DNA of 64,000 nucleotides from Kitasatospora azatica KCTC 9699 (GCF_000744785.1 NZ_JQMO01000003.1:4278001-4342000); one strand, 5' to 3'. Positions 16,533 through 25,195 are shown, counted from the first letter of the stretch. Program-made: numbers and translations. Notes: generated by a model from the sequence alone, not told the origin.

Positions 16533-17204
16533 ATGACTCAGGCAATCCGCGTGCCGTTCACCGGCCGCGCTGCTTCGACTCCGCTCGCCACCCGCGCGCT
16601 GCTCGCCTGCGGGGCGGTGGCCGGCCCGCTGTTCCTGGGGATGGGAGTGACTGAGGGACTCACCCGCACCGGCTTCGACTTCACCCGAAACGCCATCAGC
16701 CAGCTCAGCCTCGGCCCGCTCGGCTGGATACAGGTCGCCAGCTTCCTGGTCACCAGCGTGCTGATCACCGCCGGCGCGGTGGGACTGCGGCGGGCGATCG
16801 GTCAGACCGCCGGTGGGACCTGGGCGCCCCGCCTGGTCGCCGTCTTCGGTGCGTCCTTCCTGCTCGCCGGGCTGTTCACAGCGGACCCCGGCGCGGGGTT
16901 CCCGGCCGGTACATCGGACGGTCCGGCCACGCTGAGCGGGCACGGAACGGTCCACATGCTCAGCGGCACAGTGGGCTACCTCGCGCTGTGCGGCGCGTTC
17001 CTCGTGCTGGCGCGGCACTTCGCCGCCCAGGGCCGGCGCGGCTGGGCCCTGGCCTACCGCCTTCTGCCGCTGGCGGTCATCGCCGGGTTCGCCGCCTCCG
17101 CCACCACGGTCGCGGCCTTCACCGCCGCAGCCGGCCTCGGCCTGCTCGCGCTCACCGCAGCCACTATCCAGCTGGCCGGCCTCGCCCCGGCCGCACGGAG
17201 GTAG
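16533..17204 (+). CDS. DUF998-family integral membrane protein
   Basis: 223 residues from ATG 16533, with TAGGGGGA upstream. About six hydrophobic segments are visible. The N-terminal GFDFTRNAISQLSLGPLGWIQ is the signature of DUF998 proteins, followed by the second conserved loop FTADPGAGFPAGTSDGPATLSGHG with its His-Gly ending. Function in this family is unknown. Its divergence from a TetR repressor, with operators between, suggests expression in response to a small molecule or membrane stress. Confidence 0.88.
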   Translation: MTQAIRVPFTGRAASTPLATRALLACGAVAGPLFLGMGVTEGLTRTGFDFTRNAISQLSLGPLGWIQVASFLVTSVLITAGAVGLRRAIGQTAGGTWAPRLVAVFGASFLLAGLFTADPGAGFPAGTSDGPATLSGHGTVHMLSGTVGYLALCGAFLVLARHFAAQGRRGWALAYRLLPLAVIAGFAASATTVAAFTAAAGLGLLALTAATIQLAGLAPAARR

Positions 17205-17273
17205 CGGCTACAGCTCCCGCTCGCACAGCAACAACCCGAGACCACCGCACTCAGACAGACAGGATGCCGCGTC

Positions 17274-17486
17274 ATGACCGCACCGGTGAAAGGCCCCGCC
17301 AGCTACTTCCCGTCGATCGAGAAGAAGTACGGCCGCCCGATCGAGCAGTGGAAGGACCTGATCCGCACCTCCCACCTGACCAAGCACATGGAACTCGTCG
17401 CATGGCTCAAGTCCGAGCACGGCCTCGGTCACGGGCACGCCAACGCCCTTGTCGCCCACACCCTCGCCGAGCGCGGCAGCAACTAG
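17274..17486 (+). CDS. DUF4287-domain small protein
   Basis: 70 residues. The sequence SYFPSIEKKYGRPIEQWKDL, followed by HMELVAWLKSEHGLGHGHANALV, matches the compact helical DUF4287 domain, often found alone or with a DUF5655 partner. It starts 69 bases after the DUF998 gene on the same strand and may be co-transcribed. The biochemical role is unknown. Length and both ends fit the family, so it looks complete. Confidence 0.85.
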   Translation: MTAPVKGPASYFPSIEKKYGRPIEQWKDLIRTSHLTKHMELVAWLKSEHGLGHGHANALVAHTLAERGSN

Positions 17487-17629
17487 CCCCGGGTCGGGCG
17501 GGAGTTCTGCGGGCGGCGGACCTCACGCCCGACCCCGGGGTGCTGTCGGTTCTCGTGAACATCGAACACGCCGACCGCAGGGCGCCTCCCAAAGTGATGA
17601 ACAACCGCTGTCGGTTCTCATGAACAGAA

Positions 17630-17775
17630 CCGTCCTGCTGCTTCTCGGCGACGGATCGCCGGTACGCCTTGGACTCGCACGCCTGGTTGCAGTTCCGCTT
17701 CAGCCGGCCCCGGCCGGTGTGCGGCGGCAGCTCCGCCCCGCACCCCCGGCACGTGCGTTGGGCCAGCTGGCTGCG
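17630..17775 (-). pseudogene. Zinc-ribbon-like gene fragment
   Basis: In one minus-strand frame the translation reads QRTCRGCGAELPPHTGRGR followed by NCNQACESKAYRR. This is the Cys-pair pattern of small actinobacterial zinc ribbons (CxxCG-ELP-TGRGR-xxCxxxCxxxAYR). Neither a matching N-terminus nor an adjoining domain can be followed, so it looks like a remnant. It could also be a short real gene with an unrecognised start. Confidence 0.35.
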
Positions 17776-17824
17776 TAGGTGAGAGCCGAGGCGTGGGTGA
17801 GTTCTGGGCGCTGACCGCAACTCC

Positions 17825-17860
17825 GTGAAGCCTCGCTTCGTCGTGAAGCCTCGCTTCGTC
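17825..17860. repeat. Tandem 18-bp direct repeat
   Basis: GTGAAGCCTCGCTTCGTC occurs twice head to tail (17825-17842 and 17843-17860). Each unit contains the imperfect inverted repeat GAAGCCTCGCTTC. It lies in non-coding sequence; function unknown. Confidence 0.85.
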
Positions 17861-17991
17861 CCGGGCCCGGAGCCGGCCGTGGCTCCCGTGCGGCCATTCG
17901 GGTGCCTTCCGGATATCTCGTGAGCGAGGGACAACCGGTGAGGGGTATGTCGTCTCCCACGAGATGACCCGGGACCCATGAGGAGACCAGC

Positions 17992-18276
17992 GTGTACGCA
18001 GCAGTGCGGCGGTACGAAGGGGTGACCGATCCTGCGGAGGCAGGACGCCGCGTGGCCGAGGGATTCGTGCCCCTCCTTCGCCAGGTTCCCGGATTCGTGG
18101 CCTATTACTGGGTTGATGCCGGGGACGGGGTGATGGTCTCCACCAGCGTCTTTGAAGACCAAGCCGGGGCGGAAGAATCAGTCCAGAGGGCTGCGGAGTT
18201 CGTGCGGGACACCCTCGCGTCACTGCTCCCCAATCCTCCCCAGGTCACGGCCGGCCAGGTCGTGGCTGCTGGGTAG
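17992..18276 (+). CDS. Small ABM-like (dimeric alpha-beta barrel) protein
   Basis: 94 residues from GTG 17992, preceded by GAGGAG. The pattern MYAAVRRYEGVTDPAEAGRR, then FVPLLRQVPGFVAYYWVDAG and SVFEDQAGAEESVQRAAEFV, is the ferredoxin-like fold of antibiotic-biosynthesis-monooxygenase/YdhR-like proteins. No clear catalytic residue can be picked. Such proteins act as small monooxygenases, isomerases or just dimeric stress proteins. It stands alone between decayed fragments. Confidence 0.75.
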   Translation: MYAAVRRYEGVTDPAEAGRRVAEGFVPLLRQVPGFVAYYWVDAGDGVMVSTSVFEDQAGAEESVQRAAEFVRDTLASLLPNPPQVTAGQVVAAG

Positions 18277-18662
18277 CGACCTCTCCGCAGCGGGCCCTTC
18301 ACGGAACTGCGGTCAGTCAGAGCCGAGTTCTGGCAGCGGCCGGCCGTTGATCGTGGGTCGAATCTCGGTGAGAACCGAGAGCACTCACGCATGTCGCTGA
18401 TCTCCCGCAGTGCCCGGCGTTGACAGCGCGCAAGGATCGGCTCGACGGTCGGGGCATGGCGATCTCCGGTCTTCGTCGGCGCGCAGGTAGTCACGGAACA
18501 GCAGGACGTAGCGGGCGTTCGGGCCGCCGATCTGCCGTAGGTGGACGTTGCACCGCCGCCCGCCGATCGGCGGAGCGGACACGAGCTTCCGGCACTCCCG
18601 CCCGCCCGAGATCTCTGCACGGTCCCAGGGCTCCGGTCGAGGGGAACGTAGGCTTACGGGCT
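18277..18662. other. Gap of about 390 bases with a GrpB-like remnant
   Basis: No intact gene. The minus strand holds a short GrpB-like fragment at about 18435-18585; the rest shows no coding signal I trust. It lies between the ABM-like gene and a hypothetical gene, inside the decayed patch. Confidence 0.45.
18435..18585 (-). pseudogene. Remnant of a GrpB/UPF0157-family gene
   Basis: A minus-strand frame reads GGRRCNVHLRQIGGPNARYV then LLFRDYLRADEDRR. This is the conserved core of GrpB-family nucleotidyltransferase-like proteins (RRCNVHVR-x-x-G-x-xNARYALLFRDYLRA). The family is about 170-190 residues; here the N-terminal third and the C-terminal helices cannot be followed, and the downstream reading degenerates at once. 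I read it as a truncated pseudogene. Confidence 0.5.
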
Positions 18663-19193
18663 GTGAGTCAACAGGGTGAGGTCGGTAAGACGCGCTATCT
18701 GGTCCTTCATGACTATGGAATGGGGGGTCTGTGGTGGTGGGTGTGGGCGGGCTCGGCCGAGGAGATCGTCAGTGCCTGCGCCGAGGTTGAGGTGGTCACG
18801 GACCCGGACGTCGTGAGACGTGTGGAGACGTGGGGTTTGGAGGAGGTCCGTCTTGACGATCCGGACCCGAATCCGCTGTCCAGCCTCCGCGCTCAGCGGG
18901 ATGCCCAGCGTGGTCAGCCGGGATTCGGTGTCCTGGCGGGACGGGACCGTGTGTGCTTGCGCTGGCCGGCGGGGGAGGACGGCGAGGTCTTCTTGATGGA
19001 ACTCGGTCCGAATGGACGGCGGTTGCGGCAGATTGAGATCGGCCCGGACGGTGGCTCGGTCAGGACGGGCAATGGGGACTGGCCGTTCAACCCGCCGTTC
19101 GACCTTCACGATCCGCAATATGCGTCCTTGGAGATCGGCCCTGGTGAATTTGAGGATGCGTGGCAGCTGGCTCGTCAGGAGTCTGACGACTGA
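18663..19193 (+). CDS. Conserved hypothetical protein with W-rich N-terminus
   Basis: 176 residues from GTG 18663; the frame is open to about 18420, but that part looks non-coding and overlaps the GrpB remnant. The start is preceded only by a weak GGGAACGTAGG. The sequence opens KTRYLVLHDYGMGGLWWWVW, followed by an alternating acidic region and a C-terminal DLHDPQYASLEIGPGEFED. There is no signal peptide or membrane segment. I do not recognise a domain; the opening resembles other uncharacterised actinobacterial proteins. It stands alone. Confidence 0.62.
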   Translation: MSQQGEVGKTRYLVLHDYGMGGLWWWVWAGSAEEIVSACAEVEVVTDPDVVRRVETWGLEEVRLDDPDPNPLSSLRAQRDAQRGQPGFGVLAGRDRVCLRWPAGEDGEVFLMELGPNGRRLRQIEIGPDGGSVRTGNGDWPFNPPFDLHDPQYASLEIGPGEFEDAWQLARQESDD

Positions 19194-19431
19194 TCAGGCG
19201 GCTTCCCGGGCTGCTTGAGGTCGGCAGAAGCGCTGGTACGGACCTCCGCTGAACTGAGGGAGCGGATGCGGCGGCTCCATCGGCTTGCGGGCAGCCCACC
19301 TCCGAGATTCCTGGAGTTGCGGGCACTCGAACCACGGTTCGGCTGAGCCGGTGCACCACGGCCCGCAACCACCGGCACCGCAGTCCGATGGTCGAGGCGG
19401 GCGAGCGCATCGCCTGAGGAGAGGAGAGCAC

Positions 19432-19992
19432 GTGCCGATCGAAGCAGAGCTGAAGGCCGTCGTCCGGGACCCGGAGGCGGTCATGGCCCAGTTGGAGCGT
19501 GACTTCGGGGCGGGGCGCGCCCAGATCTACCGCGATACGTACTACGACGCGCCGGACGGCTCGTTGATGGGTGCCGACCGGGAGCTGCGAATCCGCACGG
19601 TGCACAGCGACAGTGACACCCGCACGGTTCTGACCTACAAAGGTGCCAGGGTGGATGAGGCGTCCGGGTCGAAGCCGGAGCACGAAACCCGGGTGGATGA
19701 CGAAGTCGCGGCGCACGAGATCGTTCGCGGATTGGGCTTTGTGTCCCGGATTGCGTTCGAGAAGCGCTGTCGTAACTACTCGGGACATCGCGGTGGCCGT
19801 GAGCTCCTGGCGACCCTGGTGCGGGTTCCTGAGATCGACGGGACGTTCCTGGAGCTGGAGACCATCGCGGTGGACGAGCAGGACCTGCCGGACGCGCTGG
19901 CCGTGGTGCGCGCAGCCCTCGAACAGTTGGGAATCACTGACAGGGACCTCACGACGGAGCTCTACACCGACGCGGTGGCTGCTGCGCGCTAA
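19432..19992 (+). CDS. CYTH-domain protein (class IV adenylate cyclase/thiamine-triphosphatase-like)
   Basis: 186 residues from GTG 19432, with AGGAGAGGAG upstream. The N-terminal IEAELKA is the E-x-E-x-K signature of CYTH triphosphate tunnel enzymes. Further tunnel residues are seen in RDTYYDAP, RELRIRT and VLTYKGAR, and in FEKRCRNY and FLELETI. The length is typical of CyaB-like proteins. It would bind a triphosphate substrate with metal; whether it makes cAMP or hydrolyses a polyphosphate cannot be read from sequence. No partner gene is obvious. Confidence 0.85.
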   Translation: MPIEAELKAVVRDPEAVMAQLERDFGAGRAQIYRDTYYDAPDGSLMGADRELRIRTVHSDSDTRTVLTYKGARVDEASGSKPEHETRVDDEVAAHEIVRGLGFVSRIAFEKRCRNYSGHRGGRELLATLVRVPEIDGTFLELETIAVDEQDLPDALAVVRAALEQLGITDRDLTTELYTDAVAAAR

Positions 19993-20329
19993 GAAGGACC
20001 GCGCGGCGCTTGGTGCAGGTCAGAGGTGGTGTGGCAGGAGACGCGAGGGCTTCCCGTACACATTCAGCACACACATGGCAGACGATCCCGAACTCGACCG
20101 GTTCGCCCTGGAGTCGGCCGCTGGTGTGGGCGACGGCGAGGCCGTCGACCCACCCGGCATCAGACGCCGCCACCCGCACGGCTATTGACCCCGGCGCAGC
20201 GAGCCCGTGAGAATCGCGACACACATCCCCCCGGGACAACACCCTGAGCCGAGTCAGCATGCGTTGTTCCTGCCGCCCTGGGATGTTAACGCTAACAATT
20301 GCCTTTCGGGCAAGGGACAAGAGGTCAGC
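19993..20329. other. Intergenic stretch ahead of the GH27 gene; operator at its end
   Basis: 337 bases. I find no gene; open frames on both strands lack ribosome sites or recognisable domains. The last 50 bases are locally AT-rich and carry the LacI-type palindrome at 20284-20297 and the ribosome site AAGGGA-n-GAGG of the GH27 gene. Confidence 0.5.
20284..20297. promoter_or_regulatory. LacI-type operator upstream of the GH27 gene
   Basis: TGTTAACGCTAACA is a 14-bp near-perfect palindrome with the central CG of LacI/GalR operators, 32 bases before the GH27 start and set in locally AT-rich sequence. A 12-of-14 match lies at 28229-28242 inside the GH127 gene. The LacI protein at 29857-30876 is the most likely binder, by position. 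Confidence 0.7.
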
Positions 20330-22408
20330 ATGAGCGTTCACCCGCGCTTTCGACGTGGGCGGAGGGGGCTGCTGTCGGTACTGGCGACGGTCGCCCTCGC
20401 TGCCTGCTCCCTGGCGGGAGCCGGTGGACTGACCCCGGCGGCCGCCGCCGTCGCCTCCACCCAGGAGGCGGTGACGCCGTCTCCGATGGGATGGGCGTCG
20501 TGGAACTCCTTCGCCAGCCAGATCGACTTCAGCACGATCAAGGCCCAGGCCGATGCCCTGGTCTCGTCCGGCATGGCCGCCGCCGGCTACAACTACATCA
20601 ACATCGATGAGGGCTGGTGGCACGGCACGCGGGACTCCAGCGGCACGATCACCGTGGACACCGCCAAGTGGCCCGGCGGAATGGCGGCCATCGCCTCGTA
20701 CATCCACAGCCGGGGCCTGAAGGCGGGTATCTACACCGACGCGGGAAAGAACGGTTGCGGCTTCTACTTCCCCACCCCCAGTTCGGTGCCCCCCGCCCCG
20801 AACACCGGCAGTGAGGGCCACTACCAGCAGGACATGGAGACCTTCCAGAACTGGGGCTTCGACTACGTCAAGGTCGACTGGTGCGGTGGCGACGCCGAGC
20901 ACCTCGACCAGAAGACGACGTACCAGGCGATCAGCGCGGCCAACACCGCCGCCACCGCCGTCACCGGCCGCAAGCTCGTCCTGTCCCTCTGCGAGTGGGG
21001 CACCGGCCGGCCCTGGAACTGGGCCGCCGGCACCGGAAGCCTTTGGCGCACCAGCGCGGACATCGTCCTCTTCGGCAACAACCCGTCGATGAGCAACATC
21101 CTGGGCAATTTCGACAAGACGCTGCACCCCTCGTCGCAGCACACCGGGTACTACAACGACCCCGACATGCTGACGGTCGGCATGACCGGGCTGACGGCGG
21201 CTCAGAACCAGACGCACATGGGCCTGTGGGCGATCTCCGGAGCCCCGCTCCTCGCGGGCAACAACCTGGCCACCATGAGTTCGACCACGGCGTCCATCCT
21301 GACCAACAGGGAGGTCATCGCGATCGACCAGGACCCGCGGGGCCTTCAGGGTGTCAAGGTCGCCGAGGACGCCACGGGCCTGCAGGTCTACAGCAAGGTC
21401 CTGTCCGGCAGCGGCAAGCGCGCCGTGCTGCTGCTCAACCGCACCTCCGCCGCCGCCCCGATCACCGCCCGCTGGACCGGCATGGGCCTGACCACGGCCT
21501 CCGCCTCGGTGCGCGACATCTGGTCCGCCACCGACCGGGGCGGCTTCACCACGAGTTACACCGCGACCGTTCCCGCGGGTGGCTCCGTGCTGCTGACCGT
21601 CTCCGGCACGGAGGCGTCCGGCACCACCTACGAGGCCGAATCCGCCGCCAACACCCTTGGCGGGTCGGCCGCGACAACCGCCTGCTCCGCGTGCTCGGGC
21701 GGATCGGAGGTCCACAACATCGGCAACGGCTCGGCCAACACCCTGACGTTCAACGGCGTCACCGCCTCCGCGTCCGGGGTCGAGATCGCCACCCTCGCCT
21801 ACGTCAACGGCGGCAGCACCGCGCGTACGGCGGTGCTGCAGGTCAACGGGCAGGATCCGACGGTCGTCTCCTTCCCGCCGACCGGCTCCTGGTCCACCCC
21901 GGGCACCGTCTCCGTCCTGGTCGGCCTCGCCAAGGGCAGCGCCAACACCCTGAAGTTCTCCAACTCCACCGCCTGGGCGCCCGACCTCGATGCCGTCCAG
22001 CTCCAGGGCATCGCGGGCACCAACGGCAACGGGATCACCGGGAGCGGCTCGGGCCGCTGCGCGGACATCAACGACAACACCATCGTCAACGGCACGCAGG
22101 CTCAGCTGTGGGACTGCAGCGGCGGACACAACCAGACCTTCACGCCCACCTCCCGGGGCGAGCTGGTGGTCTACGGGAACAAGTGCCTCGACGCGTCCAA
22201 CAACGGCAAGAGCAACGGCACCGTCGTCGACATCTGGGACTGCAACTCCGGCACCAACCAGAAGTGGACCGTCAACTCCAACGGGACCATCACCAACAAC
22301 CTCTCCGGCCTGTGCCTGGACGCCTCCGGCAACGGCACCGCCAACGGCACCAAGCTGGACCTGTGGACGTGCAACGGCGGCAGCAACCAGAAGTGGACCC
22401 TCAACTGA
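20330..22408 (+). CDS. Secreted GH27 glycosidase with CBM13 (probable beta-L-arabinopyranosidase/alpha-galactosidase)
   Basis: 692 residues. Signal peptide ~1-40. The GH27 barrel (~48-330) shows MGWASWNSF, YNYINIDEGWW, nucleophile motif YVKVDWCGG (D183) and acid/base motif YYNDPDMLTVG (D279). A beta-sandwich (~340-425), a jelly-roll carbohydrate-binding region (~435-555) and a C-terminal ricin-type CBM13 (~565-692, repeated QLWDC/DIWDC/DLWTC) follow. Alpha-galactosidases normally have Asp-Asp where this protein has Asp93-Glu94. A Glu at that place is known from the Streptomyces avermitilis beta-L-arabinopyranosidase of the same layout, so activity on terminal L-arabinopyranose is plausible. 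It converges with the GH39-like gene; a LacI-type operator lies upstream. Confidence 0.93.
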   Translation: MSVHPRFRRGRRGLLSVLATVALAACSLAGAGGLTPAAAAVASTQEAVTPSPMGWASWNSFASQIDFSTIKAQADALVSSGMAAAGYNYINIDEGWWHGTRDSSGTITVDTAKWPGGMAAIASYIHSRGLKAGIYTDAGKNGCGFYFPTPSSVPPAPNTGSEGHYQQDMETFQNWGFDYVKVDWCGGDAEHLDQKTTYQAISAANTAATAVTGRKLVLSLCEWGTGRPWNWAAGTGSLWRTSADIVLFGNNPSMSNILGNFDKTLHPSSQHTGYYNDPDMLTVGMTGLTAAQNQTHMGLWAISGAPLLAGNNLATMSSTTASILTNREVIAIDQDPRGLQGVKVAEDATGLQVYSKVLSGSGKRAVLLLNRTSAAAPITARWTGMGLTTASASVRDIWSATDRGGFTTSYTATVPAGGSVLLTVSGTEASGTTYEAESAANTLGGSAATTACSACSGGSEVHNIGNGSANTLTFNGVTASASGVEIATLAYVNGGSTARTAVLQVNGQDPTVVSFPPTGSWSTPGTVSVLVGLAKGSANTLKFSNSTAWAPDLDAVQLQGIAGTNGNGITGSGSGRCADINDNTIVNGTQAQLWDCSGGHNQTFTPTSRGELVVYGNKCLDASNNGKSNGTVVDIWDCNSGTNQKWTVNSNGTITNNLSGLCLDASGNGTANGTKLDLWTCNGGSNQKWTLN

Positions 22409-22426
22409 CTCCTGAGAGTTGCTGTG

Positions 22427-22468
22427 CCGGGGCGAGGCAGACCGCATGCGCGGTCTGCCTCGCCCCGG
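22427..22468. terminator. Bidirectional terminator between convergent GH27 and GH39-like genes
   Basis: A perfect 19-bp stem (22427-22445 with 22450-22468) and a 4-base loop lie 18 bases after the GH27 stop and 34 bases from the stop of the minus-strand gene. Position and strength fit a shared terminator. Confidence 0.88.
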
Positions 22469-22502
22469 CCGAGGAGTGAACCCCCTGGGTGGGTCCCGCG
22501 AT

Positions 22503-24284
22503 TCAGCGGGCGGTGAGGGTCCAGAGGTGGTCGGGGGTGCCGTTGTCGTCCCACTGGAGGACCTGGGCCCCGGAGGCGGTGCTCTCGTTGGTGACGCCGA
22601 GGAGCAGGCCGCTGTGGTAGTTGGCGATCTTGTACCGGCCGCCGCCGGCGGGGATCATCTGCCACAGGTGGTCGGGAGTGCCGTTGTCACCCCAGATCAG
22701 CGCGGTGCCGCCGTCGCTGGTGCTCTCCTGGTAGATGCCCAGAGCCTGGCCGCTCTTCTGGTTGATGATCTTGTAGAGGTTGGAACCGGCGGGCACCAGG
22801 GTCCAGTTCTGGTCGGTGCCGGTGGTGGGGGTGGCCTGGACGACGGCGGTGCCCTGCGCGGTGGCGGCGTTCTGGGTGTCCAGCGCGAGGCCGCTGTTGA
22901 CGTTGGTGATCTGGTAGCGCCCGGCGAGCGATGTGGAGGTGCCGCTGGGGGTGACGACGAGGTGGTAGCCGTCGGTGGAGTTGGTGCTGACCGGCACCGT
23001 GACGGAGCCGTTCTGGACCGGGTAGTCGCTCTCGGAGATGGTGGTCGGCGAGGCGACGGCGGTGGTGCGGCCGGGGGAGGGCGTGTACTCCAGCTTGACG
23101 TGCACGGTGCTGCCGAAGGCCGTCAGGGAGCCGAGCCCGTTGAGGGTGACGGCCGAGGAGCCGGAGCCGCCACCGAAGATCACGCTGATCTGGTTGCCGG
23201 CGCTGTTGAGCGAGGCGGCGCCGTCGAGGCCGGTCTGCGCCGGGGGAGTGGTGGCGAGCATGTTGCCGGACATGTCGCCGTACCACTTGTAGAGCCAGTA
23301 GGCGCCGTTGGGCGAGCCGCCGGTGTCGACCAGGGTGTCGCCGAGGGTGCCGTAGTGGTTCCAGAAGGCGAGTTCGGCGTCGTGGACCCCGACTCGCTCG
23401 AACTTGGCGATATAGCCCGCCAGGGGGCCGGGCACGCCGACCTCGCTGGTGGTGGCGTACTCCTCGATGGCGATCGGGCGCGGGCTGATGCCCAGGCTGC
23501 TCTCCAGTGACCGGTACGCGGCGACGTCCGCGGCGATGTTCTGGCTGCCCCCGAGCTCGTGCCAGGAGACGATGTCGGGAACGGTGCCGCTGGCCTTGGC
23601 GTCGCTGAGGAAGGTGCTCATCCGGCCGCCGTTGTAGTACGAGTAACTCGGGCCCTGGATGGGGGTGCTGGCGCCCTTGGCGCGGATCTCCTGGTAGGTC
23701 CTGGCCCAACCGGAGTCGAAGGAACCGGCGTTGTTGGTGTCCCAGGTCCAGTCCGGCTCGTTCCACGGCTCGTAGGCACTGATGTTGGTGGCGCCGGAGG
23801 ACTTGACCGAGGCGACCTGGGTGTCGACGGCGGACAGCCAGTCGTTCCAACTTACCCACTTGTAGGGGAAGTTGGGGTACCAGTCGGACATTCGGACGAC
23901 GACCTTGGCTCCGGCCCTGGCCGCCTCGGGGGCGACCACCAGGGCGTCACCGGCGGGGCCGGGCTCGCCGTTGGGCAGCTGGTGGCCGCCGGGGGCCATC
24001 TGGACGAAGGTGTTGGGGTGCAGCGGTGAGACCAGGCTGTCGCTCGGACTGGTGGCGGTCGCGAGGCCGTAGAGACCGCCGCTGGCGACGTGGGTGACGG
24101 GCCGCAGGGTCTGGTTGGCGTTGACGACCAGGGTGGTGGTGGCGGCCTGGGCGGGGGTGCCGACGAAGGTTCCGGCGACCATCGCCAGGGTCGCGGTTCC
24201 GATGGCGGCGACGGTGGCGGTGCGCGGCAGCGGCCGTCGCCTGCGCGGCGTTTGCGGCGTCCGCGGTGTGTGCGGTGTCTGCAT
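22503..24284 (-). CDS. Secreted clan GH-A glycosidase (GH39-like) with C-terminal ricin-type domain
   Basis: 593 residues from the ATG at 24282-24284, with AGGAG upstream. Signal peptide ~1-47 (ending AQA). The catalytic part (~50-430) has the clan GH-A acid/base motif YEPWNEPDW (E176) and a later candidate nucleophile in IAIEEYAT (E274/E275). Overall it resembles GH39 enzymes. A ricin/CBM13 domain covers ~455-593 (YQITNVNSGLALDTQN, YKIINQKSGQALGIYQ, YKIANYHSGLLLGV). It is the last gene of the minus-strand GH127/transporter set. GH39 includes xylosidases and arabinofuranosidase-type enzymes acting on arabinogalactan; activity here is inferred. The exact family needs a profile search. Confidence 0.82.
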   Translation of the reverse strand: MQTPHTPRTPQTPRRRRPLPRTATVAAIGTATLAMVAGTFVGTPAQAATTTLVVNANQTLRPVTHVASGGLYGLATATSPSDSLVSPLHPNTFVQMAPGGHQLPNGEPGPAGDALVVAPEAARAGAKVVVRMSDWYPNFPYKWVSWNDWLSAVDTQVASVKSSGATNISAYEPWNEPDWTWDTNNAGSFDSGWARTYQEIRAKGASTPIQGPSYSYYNGGRMSTFLSDAKASGTVPDIVSWHELGGSQNIAADVAAYRSLESSLGISPRPIAIEEYATTSEVGVPGPLAGYIAKFERVGVHDAELAFWNHYGTLGDTLVDTGGSPNGAYWLYKWYGDMSGNMLATTPPAQTGLDGAASLNSAGNQISVIFGGGSGSSAVTLNGLGSLTAFGSTVHVKLEYTPSPGRTTAVASPTTISESDYPVQNGSVTVPVSTNSTDGYHLVVTPSGTSTSLAGRYQITNVNSGLALDTQNAATAQGTAVVQATPTTGTDQNWTLVPAGSNLYKIINQKSGQALGIYQESTSDGGTALIWGDNGTPDHLWQMIPAGGGRYKIANYHSGLLLGVTNESTASGAQVLQWDDNGTPDHLWTLTAR

Positions 24285-24337
24285 GGGGGAGCTCTCCTGA
24301 CTGACTGGGTGGGGGTGAGCGGGGAGCGGGGACCGGC

Positions 24338-25195
24338 TCAGTCCTTGACGGCGCCGGCTGTGACGCCGGCGGCGACGTAGCGCTGTGCGAGGACGAGCAG
24401 GACAGCGGCGGGGATGGAGGCGACCACGGCGGTCGCCATGATCGAGTTCCACTCCTGGTTGTTGTTGCCGATGTAGCGGTAGATGCCGAGGGTGATCGGC
24501 TGGAAGTCGCCGCCGCTGTCGAGGGTGTTGGCGAAGACGAAGTCCGACCAGGCCCACAGGAAGCTGAACAGCGAGACGGTGACCACCGCGTTGCGGCTGA
24601 CGGGCAGCACGACGGACCAGAAGGTGCGCAAGGCGCCGGCACCGTCGATGGTGGCCGCCGCGGTGAGTTCGTCGGGGATGCCCGACATGAACGCCGTGAA
24701 GATCATCACGCCGAACGGGACGGCGAGGGTGGAGTCGGCGACGACCAGTCCCCACCAGGTGCGCATGATGCCGAGGTTGAGGAAGATGCCGTAGAAGCCC
24801 ATCGCCATGACGATGCCCGGGACCATCTGGGCGATCAGCAGCGAGATCCCCAGGAACCCGCCGCCCCTGGGGCGCAGCTTGGCCAGGGCGTAGGCGGCCG
24901 GTGCGGAGAGCACGAGCGTCACCACGACCGTGCCGAGGCCGATGAGCAGGCTGGTGCCGAGGTACGGCAGCTGGTCGTGCAGGACCGCCTGGTACCCGGT
25001 GAAGGTGGGGTGGAGCGGGAAGAGGTCCGGCGGGGACTTGCGCATGTCCTGCTGGGGAGTGAGGGACACGTTGATCATCCAGTACACCGGGAACAGCATC
25101 AGCGCGGTGAGGACGACGCCGATCACGGTCGTGCGAAGGGAACGTTCGGAGCGGGGGCTGCCGGCGCGGGAACGGCCAGTGCGGGGAAGGGTCAT
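24338..25195 (-). CDS. CUT1 sugar ABC transporter permease (MalG type)
   Basis: 285 residues, about six membrane segments, EAA-type loop AAATIDGAGALRTFWSVVLPV and C-terminal GVTAGAVKD. The ATG at 25193-25195 overlaps the TGA of the partner permease (ATGA), so the two are translationally coupled. It is followed after 53 bases by the GH39-like gene. No ATPase gene is present, as in the first transporter of this window, so a shared MsiK-like ATPase is expected. Confidence 0.93.
   Translation of the reverse strand: MTLPRTGRSRAGSPRSERSLRTTVIGVVLTALMLFPVYWMINVSLTPQQDMRKSPPDLFPLHPTFTGYQAVLHDQLPYLGTSLLIGLGTVVVTLVLSAPAAYALAKLRPRGGGFLGISLLIAQMVPGIVMAMGFYGIFLNLGIMRTWWGLVVADSTLAVPFGVMIFTAFMSGIPDELTAAATIDGAGALRTFWSVVLPVSRNAVVTVSLFSFLWAWSDFVFANTLDSGGDFQPITLGIYRYIGNNNQEWNSIMATAVVASIPAAVLLVLAQRYVAAGVTAGAVKD

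Larger units (their letters stand above)
17487..17991. other. Gene-poor stretch with decayed coding fragments and short repeats
   Basis: About 500 bases without an intact gene. It holds a zinc-ribbon-like fragment on the minus strand (17630-17775), a tandem 18-bp repeat (17825-17860) and two copies of CTGTCGGTTCTC about 66 bases apart (near 17543 and 17608), each followed by (A/G)TGAACA. The mixture suggests an old insertion or deletion scar. Confidence 0.45.

Noticed and set aside
17825..17860. Repeats considered as part of a CRISPR array
   Set aside because: The units are directly adjacent without spacers and only two copies exist. The same holds for the repeats at 39787, 43383, 53625 and 58519.
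19194..19431. Possible transposase fragment on the minus strand
   Set aside because: The translation shows no DDE or helix-turn-helix signature and no terminal repeats are present.
19949..22447. An 832-codon minus-strand frame opposite the GH27 gene
   Set aside because: Low-complexity translation without domains. I looked for a small Cys-containing protein in its C-terminal part (about 20000-20200) but could not match it to a family.
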